The position numbers were made by a program, and so were the translations under genes. From Gammaproteobacteria bacterium (GTDB taxonomy: Bacteria; Pseudomonadota; Gammaproteobacteria; Pseudomonadales; Halomonadaceae): a stretch of 14,488 nucleotides of DNA. The DNA lies in NCBI GenBank assembly GCA_023485185.1, contig JAMCZP010000122.1, positions 1-14,488 on the forward strand, in the 5' to 3' direction. Under the pieces are notes generated by a model, which saw only the letters and a program-made list of their open reading frames with translations, did no database searches and was not told the DNA's origin. This document shows, piece after piece, positions 7,198 through 13,462 of the stretch. The stretch's first letter is position 1; the number at the start of each line of letters is the position of its first letter.

Positions 7198-7272
7198 GCG
7201 GGAATAGCTCAGTGGTAGAGCATCGCCTTGCCAAGGCGAGGGTCGGGAGTTCGAATCTCCTTTCCCGCTCCA
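7198..7272 (+). tRNA. tRNA-Gly (anticodon GCC), copy 1
   Basis: A complete cloverleaf. The acceptor GCGGGAA pairs with TTCCCGC, and the anticodon stem TCGCC/GGCGA holds the loop TTGCCAA with anticodon GCC. The T loop is TTCGAAT, the discriminator is T, and CCA is encoded. It is identical to the copy at 7492 and probably lies on the same precursor as tRNA-Glu. Confidence 0.97.
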
Positions 7273-7300
7273 GATTTATTAGTGCAGTATAGGAACGGTA

Positions 7301-7354
7301 GGCGAGGGTCGGGAGCTGGAATGCCAGCCCAGTCGAATCTCCTTTCCCGCTCCA
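7301..7354 (+). pseudogene. tRNA-Gly 3'-half fragment with a hairpin insertion in the T loop
   Basis: Bases 7301-7315 match tRNA-Gly from the 3' side of the anticodon stem to the end of the 5' T-stem strand. Bases 7333-7354 match the rest of the T arm, the acceptor 3' strand and CCA exactly. Between them a 17-base piece (7316-7332) replaces the single T that opens the T loop. It contains the self-pairing core GCTGG-AATG-CCAGC. There is no D arm and no 5' acceptor strand, so it cannot form a tRNA. It sits between the two Glu-Gly pairs and is probably a scar of duplication or of element insertion. Confidence 0.85.
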
Positions 7355-7375
7355 TGTACTTGAAGTACTTACAGT

Positions 7376-7451
7376 GTCCCATTCGTCTAGTGGTCTAGGA
7401 CACCGCCCTTTCACGGCGGTAACAGGGGTTCGAACCCCCTATGGGACGCCA
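7376..7451 (+). tRNA. tRNA-Glu (anticodon UUC), copy 2
   Basis: Identical over all 76 bases to the copy at 7049, including the CTTTCAC anticodon loop and encoded CCA. The flanking sequence has diverged apart from a few bases after the CCA, so the duplication is not very recent or is kept uniform by gene conversion. Confidence 0.97.
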
Positions 7452-7491
7452 CTTCCGATAGCCAGAATGTTAGATAGCAAGTGTTCTATAA

Positions 7492-7566
7492 GCGGGAATA
7501 GCTCAGTGGTAGAGCATCGCCTTGCCAAGGCGAGGGTCGGGAGTTCGAATCTCCTTTCCCGCTCCA
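7492..7566 (+). tRNA. tRNA-Gly (anticodon GCC), copy 2
   Basis: Identical to the copy at 7198 over 75 bases including CCA, with anticodon GCC in the loop TTGCCAA. It is the last tRNA of the cluster. No clear T-tract terminator follows before the ABC transporter genes. Confidence 0.97.
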
Positions 7567-7646
7567 TCCTCCTGATTTTATGATGCATCAGCTACTTGCT
7601 GGGCGTCATTATTTGCGTGTCTGGCGCTCGGTAGCTAGCTGCTGCC

Positions 7647-7674
7647 TTGAAAAAACTCGTTTGCGCCCTAATGT
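7647..7674 (+). promoter_or_regulatory. Possible promoter of the yadG-type gene
   Basis: TTGAAA (7647-7652), a 16-base spacer and a weak TAATGT (7669-7674) lie about 40 bases before the ABC ATPase start. The -10 match is poor. Read-through from the tRNA cluster is an alternative. Confidence 0.3.
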
Positions 7675-7712
7675 TTTACCTTCTCTCTATTTTTTGCTGA
7701 CAGGACATATTC

Positions 7713-8681
7713 ATGGCCGAACCGGCATTGTCGATCCGTGGCCTCACTAAGGTGTATGGCAATGGTTTTCAGGCGCTCAAAGGAATTGATCTTGACGTCC
7801 AGCAGGGTGATTTTTTTGCCTTGTTAGGCCCCAATGGTGCCGGTAAATCCACCACGTTAGGGGTGGTCTGCTCGCTGGTGCAAAAAACCGCGGGCACGGT
7901 CTCCATTTTTGGCATTGATATTGATAAAGACTTTGCCAAAGCCAAGTATCAGCTAGGCGTGGTACCTCAAGAGTTCAACTTTAATCAGTTTGAAAAAGTG
8001 ATCGATATCGTATTGGCCCAGGCGGGTTACTACGGGATGACCAGTGGTGAAGCGCAGCCCCGCGCCAAGCAACTGCTGACTGATCTTGGCCTGTGGGAGA
8101 AACGCAACGGCAACGCGCGAATGCTCTCTGGTGGTATGAAGCGCCGCTTAATGATTGCCCGGGCGCTGATGCACCGGCCAAGATTGTTGATTCTTGATGA
8201 GCCAACGGCGGGTGTAGATATCGAACTTCGACGCAGCATGTGGGAATACATGCGGCGCATTAATGAAGATGAAGGCACCACGATTATCTTGACTACCCAC
8301 TATTTGGAAGAGGCTGAGAGCCTTTGCCGTAACGTAGCCATTATTAATAACGGCGATATCGTACGAAATACCAGCGTGCGCGAGTTACTGGCTGAGCTGG
8401 ATACGGAGACGTTCCTGATTGATTTGGCTGAGCCGGTCGCAGCAGTGCCAAAAATCGAAGGATTTGAACTGCGCCAGTTGGAACCTACACAGCTTTCGTT
8501 AATGGTGCACCGCGGCCAGCGGCTGAACGATGTTTTCAGTGCATTGAGCGAGCAAGGCGTGCAGGTGGTTTCCATGCGCAACCGAGCCAATCGCCTTGAG
8601 GAGATGTTTGTGTCGATGGTGGAAGGCAGTGGCCGAGGCGCCATTGATCAGCGTGTGGAAAAGCAGGAGGTGCGCGCATGA
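7713..8681 (+). CDS. yadG: ABC transporter ATP-binding protein (YadG-like, ABC-2 exporter)
   Basis: A 322-aa cytoplasmic ATPase of a DrrA/YadG-type exporter. The Walker A is GPNGAGKST at residues 39-47 and the Q-loop is VVPQE (Q86). The signature LSGGMKRR is at 138-145, the Walker B plus catalytic Glu LLILDEP at 158-164, and the switch histidine is H196 in TTHYLEE. After about residue 215 comes the C-terminal dimer-contact domain usual for this subfamily. CAGGA upstream supports the ATG at 7713. The last bases overlap the permease start by 4 (ATGA), which implies translational coupling. The exported substrate is unknown. E. coli yadGH is likewise uncharacterised. Confidence 0.93.
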   Translation: MAEPALSIRGLTKVYGNGFQALKGIDLDVQQGDFFALLGPNGAGKSTTLGVVCSLVQKTAGTVSIFGIDIDKDFAKAKYQLGVVPQEFNFNQFEKVIDIVLAQAGYYGMTSGEAQPRAKQLLTDLGLWEKRNGNARMLSGGMKRRLMIARALMHRPRLLILDEPTAGVDIELRRSMWEYMRRINEDEGTTIILTTHYLEEAESLCRNVAIINNGDIVRNTSVRELLAELDTETFLIDLAEPVAAVPKIEGFELRQLEPTQLSLMVHRGQRLNDVFSALSEQGVQVVSMRNRANRLEEMFVSMVEGSGRGAIDQRVEKQEVRA

Positions 8682-9451
8682 ATTTCAGCCAGACAATGGT
8701 CGCTTTATGGACCTTAGTGCTTAAAGAGATCAAGCGTTTTACGCGAATCTGGCCGCAAACGCTGCTGCCGCCTTCTATTACCATGGCGATGTACTTCATC
8801 ATTTTCGGTAATTTAATTGGCTCACGCATTGGCGATATGGACGGCTTCAGCTACATGGACTTTATTGTTCCAGGGCTGATTATGATGTCCGTGATCACTA
8901 ACAGTTACTCCAATGTGGCGTCGAGTTTCTTCTCGAACAAGTTCCAGCGCTCAATTGAAGAGATGATGGTGTCGCCGATGCCCAACTGGGTTATTTTGGC
9001 TGGTTTTATTTTAGGCGGTATGGCGCGCGGTTTAGGCGTGGGGCTCATCGTTACCGTGGTGTCGTTGTTCTTTACCCGTTTAACCATGGAGCATCCACTA
9101 CTCACCATATTAGTTGTCGTGCTTACCTCGGCGCTGTTTTCCATAGGCGGCTTTATTAATGCTCTGCTGGCGAACAAATTCGACGATATCTCTATCGTAC
9201 CCACGTTTATTCTCACGCCGCTGACCTATTTGGGAGGGGTGTTTTACTCTATCTCAATGCTGCCGGAATTTTGGCAGGGCGTTTCCATGCTCAATCCAAT
9301 TTTGTACATGGTCAACGTCTTCCGTTACGGTTTCTTAGGTGTGTCGGATATTCCGGTTGGCTGGGCGCTCGCTGCGATTTTTGCTTTTATTGTGGCGCTG
9401 TTTTTAATTGCGCTGGCGATGCTAGAGCGCGGTAAAGGTATTCGCAGTTAG
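8678..9451 (+). CDS. yadH: ABC-2 type transporter permease (YadH-like)
   Basis: A 257-aa inner-membrane permease with six predicted membrane segments, starting after a short amphipathic N-terminus (LVLKEIKRFTRIWPQTLLPP). ABC-2 family features are the IVPGLIMMSVI segment, the SIEEMMVSPMP cytoplasmic loop that contacts the ATPase, and the PLTYLGGVFYSISMLP re-entrant region near residue 190. The length equals E. coli YadH. The ATG overlaps the yadG stop as ATGA, so the two are made together. It probably functions as a dimer with two YadG subunits. Confidence 0.93.
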   Translation: MNFSQTMVALWTLVLKEIKRFTRIWPQTLLPPSITMAMYFIIFGNLIGSRIGDMDGFSYMDFIVPGLIMMSVITNSYSNVASSFFSNKFQRSIEEMMVSPMPNWVILAGFILGGMARGLGVGLIVTVVSLFFTRLTMEHPLLTILVVVLTSALFSIGGFINALLANKFDDISIVPTFILTPLTYLGGVFYSISMLPEFWQGVSMLNPILYMVNVFRYGFLGVSDIPVGWALAAIFAFIVALFLIALAMLERGKGIRS

Positions 9452-9493
9452 CAGCAAAATGTAATTCAGAGAATTGAGAGAGTTTTTTAAAAA

Positions 9494-10327
9494 ATGGCAC
9501 ATCGTCCAGACACTCTAGAGCACGCGCCGTTAGGGCGTGACTCCGCTTACCCTGAGCAGTATGACGCGGGGCTGTTATATCCGATTCCCCGCGCAGCCAA
9601 CCGGGCGCCACTGGGGATTGAAGAGGGCGCTTTGCCGTTTGAAGGTGAGGACGAGTGGCACGCCTTTGAAGTCTCCTGGCTTAACTCACGGGGCAAACCC
9701 ATTGTGGCCATAGCGCGCTTTCGACTGCCCGCGAGCTCGCCTCATCTGATTGAGTCTAAATCCTGGAAGCTCTACCTCAATAGCTTCAATCAAACCCGTT
9801 TCTATAGTCGTCAGGAAGTGATGGAAACGCTTGCCAATGACCTTGCTGTTGCGGCAGGGGCTGAGGTGAGTGTCGAGTTGTTTGACGTAAATGCCGCTGA
9901 GCTGGCGCCGCAGCAATTGCCGGGCGAATGCGTGGATGAACTGGATATTGAAGTAAGCGATTACACTCCCAGCAGTGCGCATCTAGTGGTAGGGGAGGAG
10001 GTCGTTGAAGAGACGCTTTACTCACATCTGCTCAAATCTAACTGCCCCGTTACTGGTCAGCCGGATTGGGGTAGCGTGTTGATTCGCTACAAAGGGCCAA
10101 AGCTTGATCGTGAAGGCCTGCTGCGTTATTTGATTGGGTTTCGCCAGCATCAGGATTTCCATGAACACTGCGTTGAGCATATTTTTACTGATCTAATGAC
10201 CCAGGCAAAGCCCACTCAATTACTGGTGCTGGCGCGCTATGTGCGTCGTGGCGGGTTGGATATTAGCCCCTGGCGCGCAACGCCTGGGTTAACGCCCCCT
10301 ACGCCGCTGCGCTTAGCAAGGCAGTAA
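9494..10327 (+). CDS. queF: NADPH-dependent 7-cyano-7-deazaguanine reductase QueF (long type)
   Basis: A 277-aa bimodular QueF that reduces preQ0 to preQ1 with two NADPH in queuosine tRNA modification. The QueF motif ESKSWKLYLNSFN begins at E87. The C-terminal module carries the nucleophile C184 in LKSNCPVTGQPDWG, the partner D191, and H223/E224 in QDFHEH. These line up with E. coli C190, D197, H229 and E230 at a constant offset of six. The tail YVRRGGLDISPWR is also typical. The Shine-Dalgarno is weak (GAGAG some 14 bases upstream, then an A/T run), but no better in-frame start exists and the N-terminus aligns with E. coli. It begins 42 bases after yadH and may share its transcript. Confidence 0.96.
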   Translation: MAHRPDTLEHAPLGRDSAYPEQYDAGLLYPIPRAANRAPLGIEEGALPFEGEDEWHAFEVSWLNSRGKPIVAIARFRLPASSPHLIESKSWKLYLNSFNQTRFYSRQEVMETLANDLAVAAGAEVSVELFDVNAAELAPQQLPGECVDELDIEVSDYTPSSAHLVVGEEVVEETLYSHLLKSNCPVTGQPDWGSVLIRYKGPKLDREGLLRYLIGFRQHQDFHEHCVEHIFTDLMTQAKPTQLLVLARYVRRGGLDISPWRATPGLTPPTPLRLARQ

Positions 10328-10398
10328 ACGGCAGTGCTTAGCAGTGCTATAAACGACGGTGCTACACTAGCGCTACATGTTTGAATTTGGAGCCATTA

Positions 10399-10959
10399 AT
10401 GGACGCACTCACGCTGCTTCACGAACGTAGCTCAATGGGCAAGCTGATGGAGCCTGCGCCCAGCGCTGAGCAGCTCAGTGCTATCTATCAGGCCGCTTTA
10501 CGTGCGCCCGACCATAAAGAGCTGCGCCCGTGGCGTTTTATCGAGTTCAGTGGAGAAGGGCGTGAGCGCTTGGGCGAGCTATTTGCTGAGGCGGAGTTCC
10601 AGGAAGACCCTAGCGCCGAGGACGAAACACTCAATTCAGCGCGTAAAAAGCCGCTGCGTGCGCCGATGATTATCGCCGTGATTGCCAAGGTCACACCTGA
10701 GCTCGATAAAGTGCCTAAAATGGAGCAAGTGATCTCCGCGGGCTGTGCAGCTCATGGCATTCTGTTAGCCGCTCACGCGCTAGGTTTGGGCGCCATGTGG
10801 CGCAGTGGCAAGTACGCGTTTGACCCGGTAGTACGTAAAGGGTTAAGCCTGGATGAAGACGACGAAGTGGTTGCGTTTATCTACTTGGGTACGCTGGGTG
10901 GTCGTCATAAGCCGGTGGCGCAGCATAACGTTGCTGATTTTGTGGAGCGTTGGAGCTAA
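10399..10959 (+). CDS. ydjA: Nitroreductase-family FMN oxidoreductase (YdjA-like)
   Basis: A 186-aa minimal nitroreductase-fold protein expected to bind FMN as a homodimer. It follows E. coli YdjA closely: MDALTLLHERSS at the start, APDHKELRPWRF (about 37-48), the RAPMIIAVIAK strand, EQVISAGCAAHGILLAAHALGLGAMWRSG, and FIYLGTLGG near the end. I chose the ATG at 10399 because GGAG lies 7 bases upstream. A TTG at 10381 would add six unsupported residues. Its last codons carry the RBS of the next gene, so the two are coupled. The physiological substrate of YdjA-type enzymes is not known. Confidence 0.92.
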   Translation: MDALTLLHERSSMGKLMEPAPSAEQLSAIYQAALRAPDHKELRPWRFIEFSGEGRERLGELFAEAEFQEDPSAEDETLNSARKKPLRAPMIIAVIAKVTPELDKVPKMEQVISAGCAAHGILLAAHALGLGAMWRSGKYAFDPVVRKGLSLDEDDEVVAFIYLGTLGGRHKPVAQHNVADFVERWS

Positions 10960-10961
10960 CG

Positions 10962-11471
10962 GTGAATATACCTCGAGCACCTGGCATCCCGCACCCGCGT
11001 TTGCCGTTGCCAGAAGGCCAGCCAGACGACTTGGTCGCTTTCCAGCAATGGCTGAGTGACGCCATTCCTATGGTCAGTGCGTTAGGCATTAGCGAGATGA
11101 CCCGTCACGACGATTCACTCACGTGGCAATTAGCACTTGAACCCAGCCTAAATGACAAAGGCACAGGCTTTGGCGGCGCGCTCTCGGCGCAAACCACACT
11201 GCATGGCTGGTGTTGGGTAACGCTTTGGCTGCGCGAGCGTGGGTTAGCCCGTGATGTCGTGGTTGCAGAGGCTACTCAGCGCTTTCTCGCACCGGTCACG
11301 GGTGACTACCGCTTAGTATGTGCACCCGATGATCCAAATGGCCCCGCGCAGCTTGCCAGCAAGCTCGCAGAGCGCGGCAAAGGGCGCATTTCGCTAACGC
11401 ACCAACTCTATTGTGGCGATACGCTGTGCCTTGAAGCCAATGGCAGCTATGCAGTGTTACCGCAACGCTAG
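10962..11471 (+). CDS. YiiD C-terminal-type hotdog thioesterase
   Basis: A 169-aa single-domain protein with a thioesterase/hotdog pattern. The key block NDKGTGFGGALSAQTTLHGW (about residues 64-83) matches the conserved N-K-T-G-F-G-G...GW of the putative thioesterase domain found at the C-terminus of YiiD. The block AEATQRFLAPVTGDYRLVC follows. I chose the GTG at 10962: GGAG at 10952-10955 gives a normal 6-base spacing. A TTG at 10950 would lie inside that RBS. The start is 2 bases past the ydjA stop. The likely substrate is an acyl-CoA or acyl-ACP, unproven. Confidence 0.85.
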   Translation: MNIPRAPGIPHPRLPLPEGQPDDLVAFQQWLSDAIPMVSALGISEMTRHDDSLTWQLALEPSLNDKGTGFGGALSAQTTLHGWCWVTLWLRERGLARDVVVAEATQRFLAPVTGDYRLVCAPDDPNGPAQLASKLAERGKGRISLTHQLYCGDTLCLEANGSYAVLPQR

Positions 11472-11485
11472 CGAAACAGCCTGTC

Positions 11486-11499
11486 AGCCTGAAAAGGCT
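11486..11499 (+). terminator. Weak hairpin after the thioesterase gene
   Basis: AGCCT-GAAA-AGGCT forms a 5-bp stem with a tetraloop 15 bases after the stop codon. Only a mixed TGCTATTT follows, so this is a weak terminator at best. It overlaps the -35 of the tRNA-Ser promoter. Confidence 0.3.
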
Positions 11500-11534
11500 T
11501 GCTATTTCGAGGCTTAGCCAATAGTATATGCGCC
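11499..11534 (+). promoter_or_regulatory. Promoter of tRNA-Ser
   Basis: TTGCTA (11499-11504), a 17-base spacer and TAGTAT (11522-11527) are followed by the GC-rich discriminator ATGCGCC. This is the same design as the Glu/Gly cluster promoter. The leader then has a 6-bp hairpin GAAAGG/CCTTTC (11545-11561) before the mature tRNA. Confidence 0.65.
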
Positions 11535-11578
11535 GTTCTGTAGCGAAAGGTTTAGCCTTTCAACAGAGCACAAAATGT

Positions 11579-11666
11579 GGAGAGGTGTCCGAGTGGTCGA
11601 AGGAGCACGCCTGGAAAGTGTGTAAGTCGTAAGGCTTCGAGGGTTCGAATCCCTCCCTCTCCGCCA
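11579..11666 (+). tRNA. tRNA-Ser (anticodon GGA)
   Basis: An 88-base class II tRNA. The acceptor GGAGAGG pairs with CCTCTCC, the anticodon loop CTGGAAA carries GGA, and there is a long variable arm (GTGTGTAAGTCGTAAGGCTTC region). The T loop is TTCGAAT, the discriminator is G, and CCA is encoded. The start of accessory DNA directly after it, with an integrase remnant 91 bases away, makes its 3' end the likely attachment site of an integrated element. Confidence 0.97.
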
Positions 11667-11675
11667 CAGAATAAA

Positions 11676-11710
11676 GAAGGGGAATCAACATCTTATGTTG
11701 ATTCCCCTTC
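11676..11710. terminator. Perfect 16-bp hairpin after tRNA-Ser
   Basis: GAAGGGGAATCAACAT (11676-11691) and its exact complement (11695-11710) flank a 3-base loop. The stem begins 9 bases after the CCA. The following bases (GTCGTTTCTGG) hold only a short T-run, so it may terminate the tRNA transcript or be part of the integration site. Confidence 0.6.
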
Positions 11711-11724
11711 GTCGTTTCTGGCCC

Positions 11725-11760
11725 TTGGGAGCGATTTTGGGAACAATCCTGGGAATGCTA
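11725..11760. repeat. Three tandem 12-bp repeats between tRNA-Ser and the integrase
   Basis: Three units start at exactly 12-base steps: TTGGGAGCGATT (11725), TTGGGAACAATC (11737) and CTGGGAATGCTA (11749). Each keeps T-GGGA at its head, and the last overlaps the integrase stop codon. Position and spacing fit integrase arm-type binding sites next to an attachment site. This is inferred from layout only. Confidence 0.5.
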
Positions 11761-12400
11761 CAGGTCTAATTGCTTCTCGATGAGCGCTGGGATATCTGGG
11801 CCGTCGCTGCGAATCCACTTACCGTAGCGGCGTTGGATCATGGTGATCGTGGCATGGCCCACGTGGTTTGATATCCAGTGCAGCGGTACCACGCCCAGGG
11901 AGAGCAGCTGGCTGATGAAAGTGTGCCGGCACTGGTTGGGGCCGCGGTAGCGAACGCCGGCGCTTTTCAGGTGGGTTTTCCAGAAGCGTTCACGGATAGC
12001 GTTCTCGTAGAATGGCTCGTTGTTACGGGAGTTCAGAAACACCAGGCGCAGTTTCTCTTTCCGCACGGTGCGGTTGTCGCGATCAACCACCTCGTAAACG
12101 CGAGGCTCCAGCTTGCTAGTGATTGCATACTGCGCTTTCAGCGCTTCCCGGGCTGGTTTTAGCAGGTGGTGTACACGAGTAGAGCGCTTGGTTTTCGTCA
12201 CCTTGAAACGCCCCCGCACCACCGCCCTCCGATAGCGAATTATCCCCTTATCTACATCCAGTATGTCTTCCCACGCCAGTGCTTGTGCCTCTGAAATACG
12301 CGGCCCGTCGAAAAGGGCGAACTTGATCAGGTTCAGTTCCTGCTCTCGGTTGGTCGAGGTTTCCAGGATCTGCTTGATCTCGCTTCCTCTGGCGAACGCC
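11758..12400 (-). pseudogene. Tyrosine recombinase (phage/island integrase), C-terminal half only
   Basis: About 214 codons of the catalytic domain of a tyrosine site-specific recombinase. The visible parts are the first Arg in FDGPRISEAQALAW (codon about 12300-12298), the KTKRSTR beta-hairpin region, CRHTFISQLLSLG, VGHATIT, and the nucleophile Tyr in QRRYGKW (codon 11826-11824). The residue three before the CRH arginine is N rather than H. The N-terminal DNA-binding and core-binding domains are missing. The frame continues upstream to 12471, but that part is only the antisense of the transposase gene. Homology-like sequence stops near ARGSEIKQIL, just at the transposase start. It points toward tRNA-Ser, as expected for an island integrase, and is surely inactive. 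Confidence 0.82.
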
Positions 12401-13321
12401 ATGAAGCAAGCAGACTTCAAAATTCTTGAGCGGACTCTTTCTAGCCTTCCAGTTGATCGTAAGAAATACATAGCGGAACGACTGCTTGGAGAGATCAGCT
12501 CCCAGGCGGATACCCTGATTGATACCGTAAGCCATCGCCTTCCATGCCCACATTGCGGCGGCGGCGAGCACCCTGTTAAGTGGGGACGCAGCGTTGGTTT
12601 GCAGCGGTATCGATGTCGGAATCCTGCGTGTCACAAGACGTTTAATGCCCTTACAGGCAAACCCTTGGTCAAACTGCAACACCCAGATAAATGGTTCGAT
12701 TGCCTGCGTTGCATGAGAGACAGTTTGACGTTACGCGTCTCAGCTGCCCGAGTGGGTATTGATTTGAAGACGGTTTTTCGATGGCGTCATCGTTTTCTTG
12801 AGGTGAGTGCTCGTTCCAACGCTAATGCATTATCTGGAATCATCGAGGTAGACGAGACCTATTTTCTGGAATCGTGTAAGGGACAGCGTCACCTTTCTCA
12901 CCGTAAGCCTCGAAAACGTGGAGGGCAGGCCAAAAAGTCGAAACAAGTAAATAAGATACCTGTTGTTATCGCACGAGACCGTAATGGCCGAGTAAGTGAT
13001 TTAGTGGATCCAGCGCTCACGCAATCTACTGTTCATGAGTTCCTGAGGCCGATCATCAATCGTGACTCGATTTTATGCTCGGGTGGACATAGCTGGTATA
13101 AAACCTTTTCTGCTGACCATGGCATTGCTCACCATCATTTGATCACGCTCAATAATCAACACGTGATCGGTAAGGAATACCACATTCAGAACGTCAACAG
13201 CTATATGAGCCGATTAAAGGGATGGATGGAGCGCTTTCATGGAGTGGGAACTGCGTACTTACCTAACTATCTGGCATGGCAGCGCTTGTTTGAAACGGCA
13301 GAGCTGACAGAAAAGATGTGA
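12396..13321 (+). mobile_element. IS1595-family insertion sequence remnant lacking a recognisable left end
   Basis: The element is represented by its transposase gene. The integrase coding sequence runs up to within a few bases of the transposase ATG, so no room remains for a left terminal inverted repeat or promoter. I found no matching inverted repeat or target duplication between the junction and the ~140 bases after the transposase. The left end has probably been deleted together with the integrase 5' half. The right boundary is uncertain and may lie somewhat beyond 13321. Confidence 0.6.
12401..13321 (+). CDS. IS1595-family (ISXO2-like) transposase, probably inactive
   Basis: A 306-aa transposase. 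A zinc-ribbon (CPHCGG at C49/C52, then C72 and C77) is followed by a helix-turn-helix-like stretch (AARVGIDLKTVFRWRHRFL). The catalytic domain begins with D151 in EVDETYFLESCKGQR and ends with HIQNVNSYMSRLK (261-273) and YLPNYLAWQRLF. The usual second acidic residue should sit in a C-S-D-G motif. Here it reads CSGGHSWY, with G228 in the Asp place. The late motif has M269 where relatives I know have His. I chose the ATG at 12401 because MKQADF looks like the natural N-terminus. It has no RBS, and the frame upstream to 12263 is antisense to the integrase. Confidence 0.82.
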   Translation: MKQADFKILERTLSSLPVDRKKYIAERLLGEISSQADTLIDTVSHRLPCPHCGGGEHPVKWGRSVGLQRYRCRNPACHKTFNALTGKPLVKLQHPDKWFDCLRCMRDSLTLRVSAARVGIDLKTVFRWRHRFLEVSARSNANALSGIIEVDETYFLESCKGQRHLSHRKPRKRGGQAKKSKQVNKIPVVIARDRNGRVSDLVDPALTQSTVHEFLRPIINRDSILCSGGHSWYKTFSADHGIAHHHLITLNNQHVIGKEYHIQNVNSYMSRLKGWMERFHGVGTAYLPNYLAWQRLFETAELTEKM

Positions 13322-13462
13322 CTCTGTAGAGCGATAGGAACAAACGAACAAACCAACAGGAGATACCAACATAGCCTAATTTATACAGTATTGGCAGCAG
13401 GGAAAGCGACAAGCAAACGCTAATGTACGTCGCTTAATGTGGAGAAAGCACAGGGCATCAAC
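13322..13462. other. Intergenic stretch after the transposase
   Basis: No protein-like frame is seen here. It contains an isolated RBS-like CAGGAG (13357-13362), the LexA-like half site at 13382-13390, and A-rich sequence GAACAAACGAACAAACC. One of these regions probably contains the insertion-sequence right end, which I could not delimit. Confidence 0.4.
13382..13390 (+). promoter_or_regulatory. LexA-box-like half site
   Basis: TATACAGTA matches the right half of the enterobacterial SOS box (TACTG..CAGTA). The left half is not conserved (CCTA where CTGT is expected). It lies about 75 bases before the UmuD-like remnant, a gene type normally controlled by LexA. It may be a decayed operator or chance. 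Confidence 0.25.

Noticed and set aside
7049..7566. Repeat array with spacers suggesting a CRISPR
   Set aside because: The repeats are complete tRNA-Glu and tRNA-Gly genes with encoded CCA.
7139..7583. Open frames over the tRNA cluster on both strands
   Set aside because: They are translations of tRNA sequence with repeated tRNA-derived peptides, not genes.
7631..7652. Hairpin GGTAGC/GCTGCC after the tRNA cluster as a terminator
   Set aside because: It contains a wobble pair and is followed by an A-run instead of a T-run on the plus strand.
12263..12400. 138-base 5' extension of the transposase frame
   Set aside because: It is the antisense of integrase coding sequence and has no transposase similarity.
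12401..12471. N-terminal part of the integrase frame (MYFLRSTGRL...)
   Set aside because: It is antisense to the transposase N-terminus, so the real integrase remnant stops near 12400.
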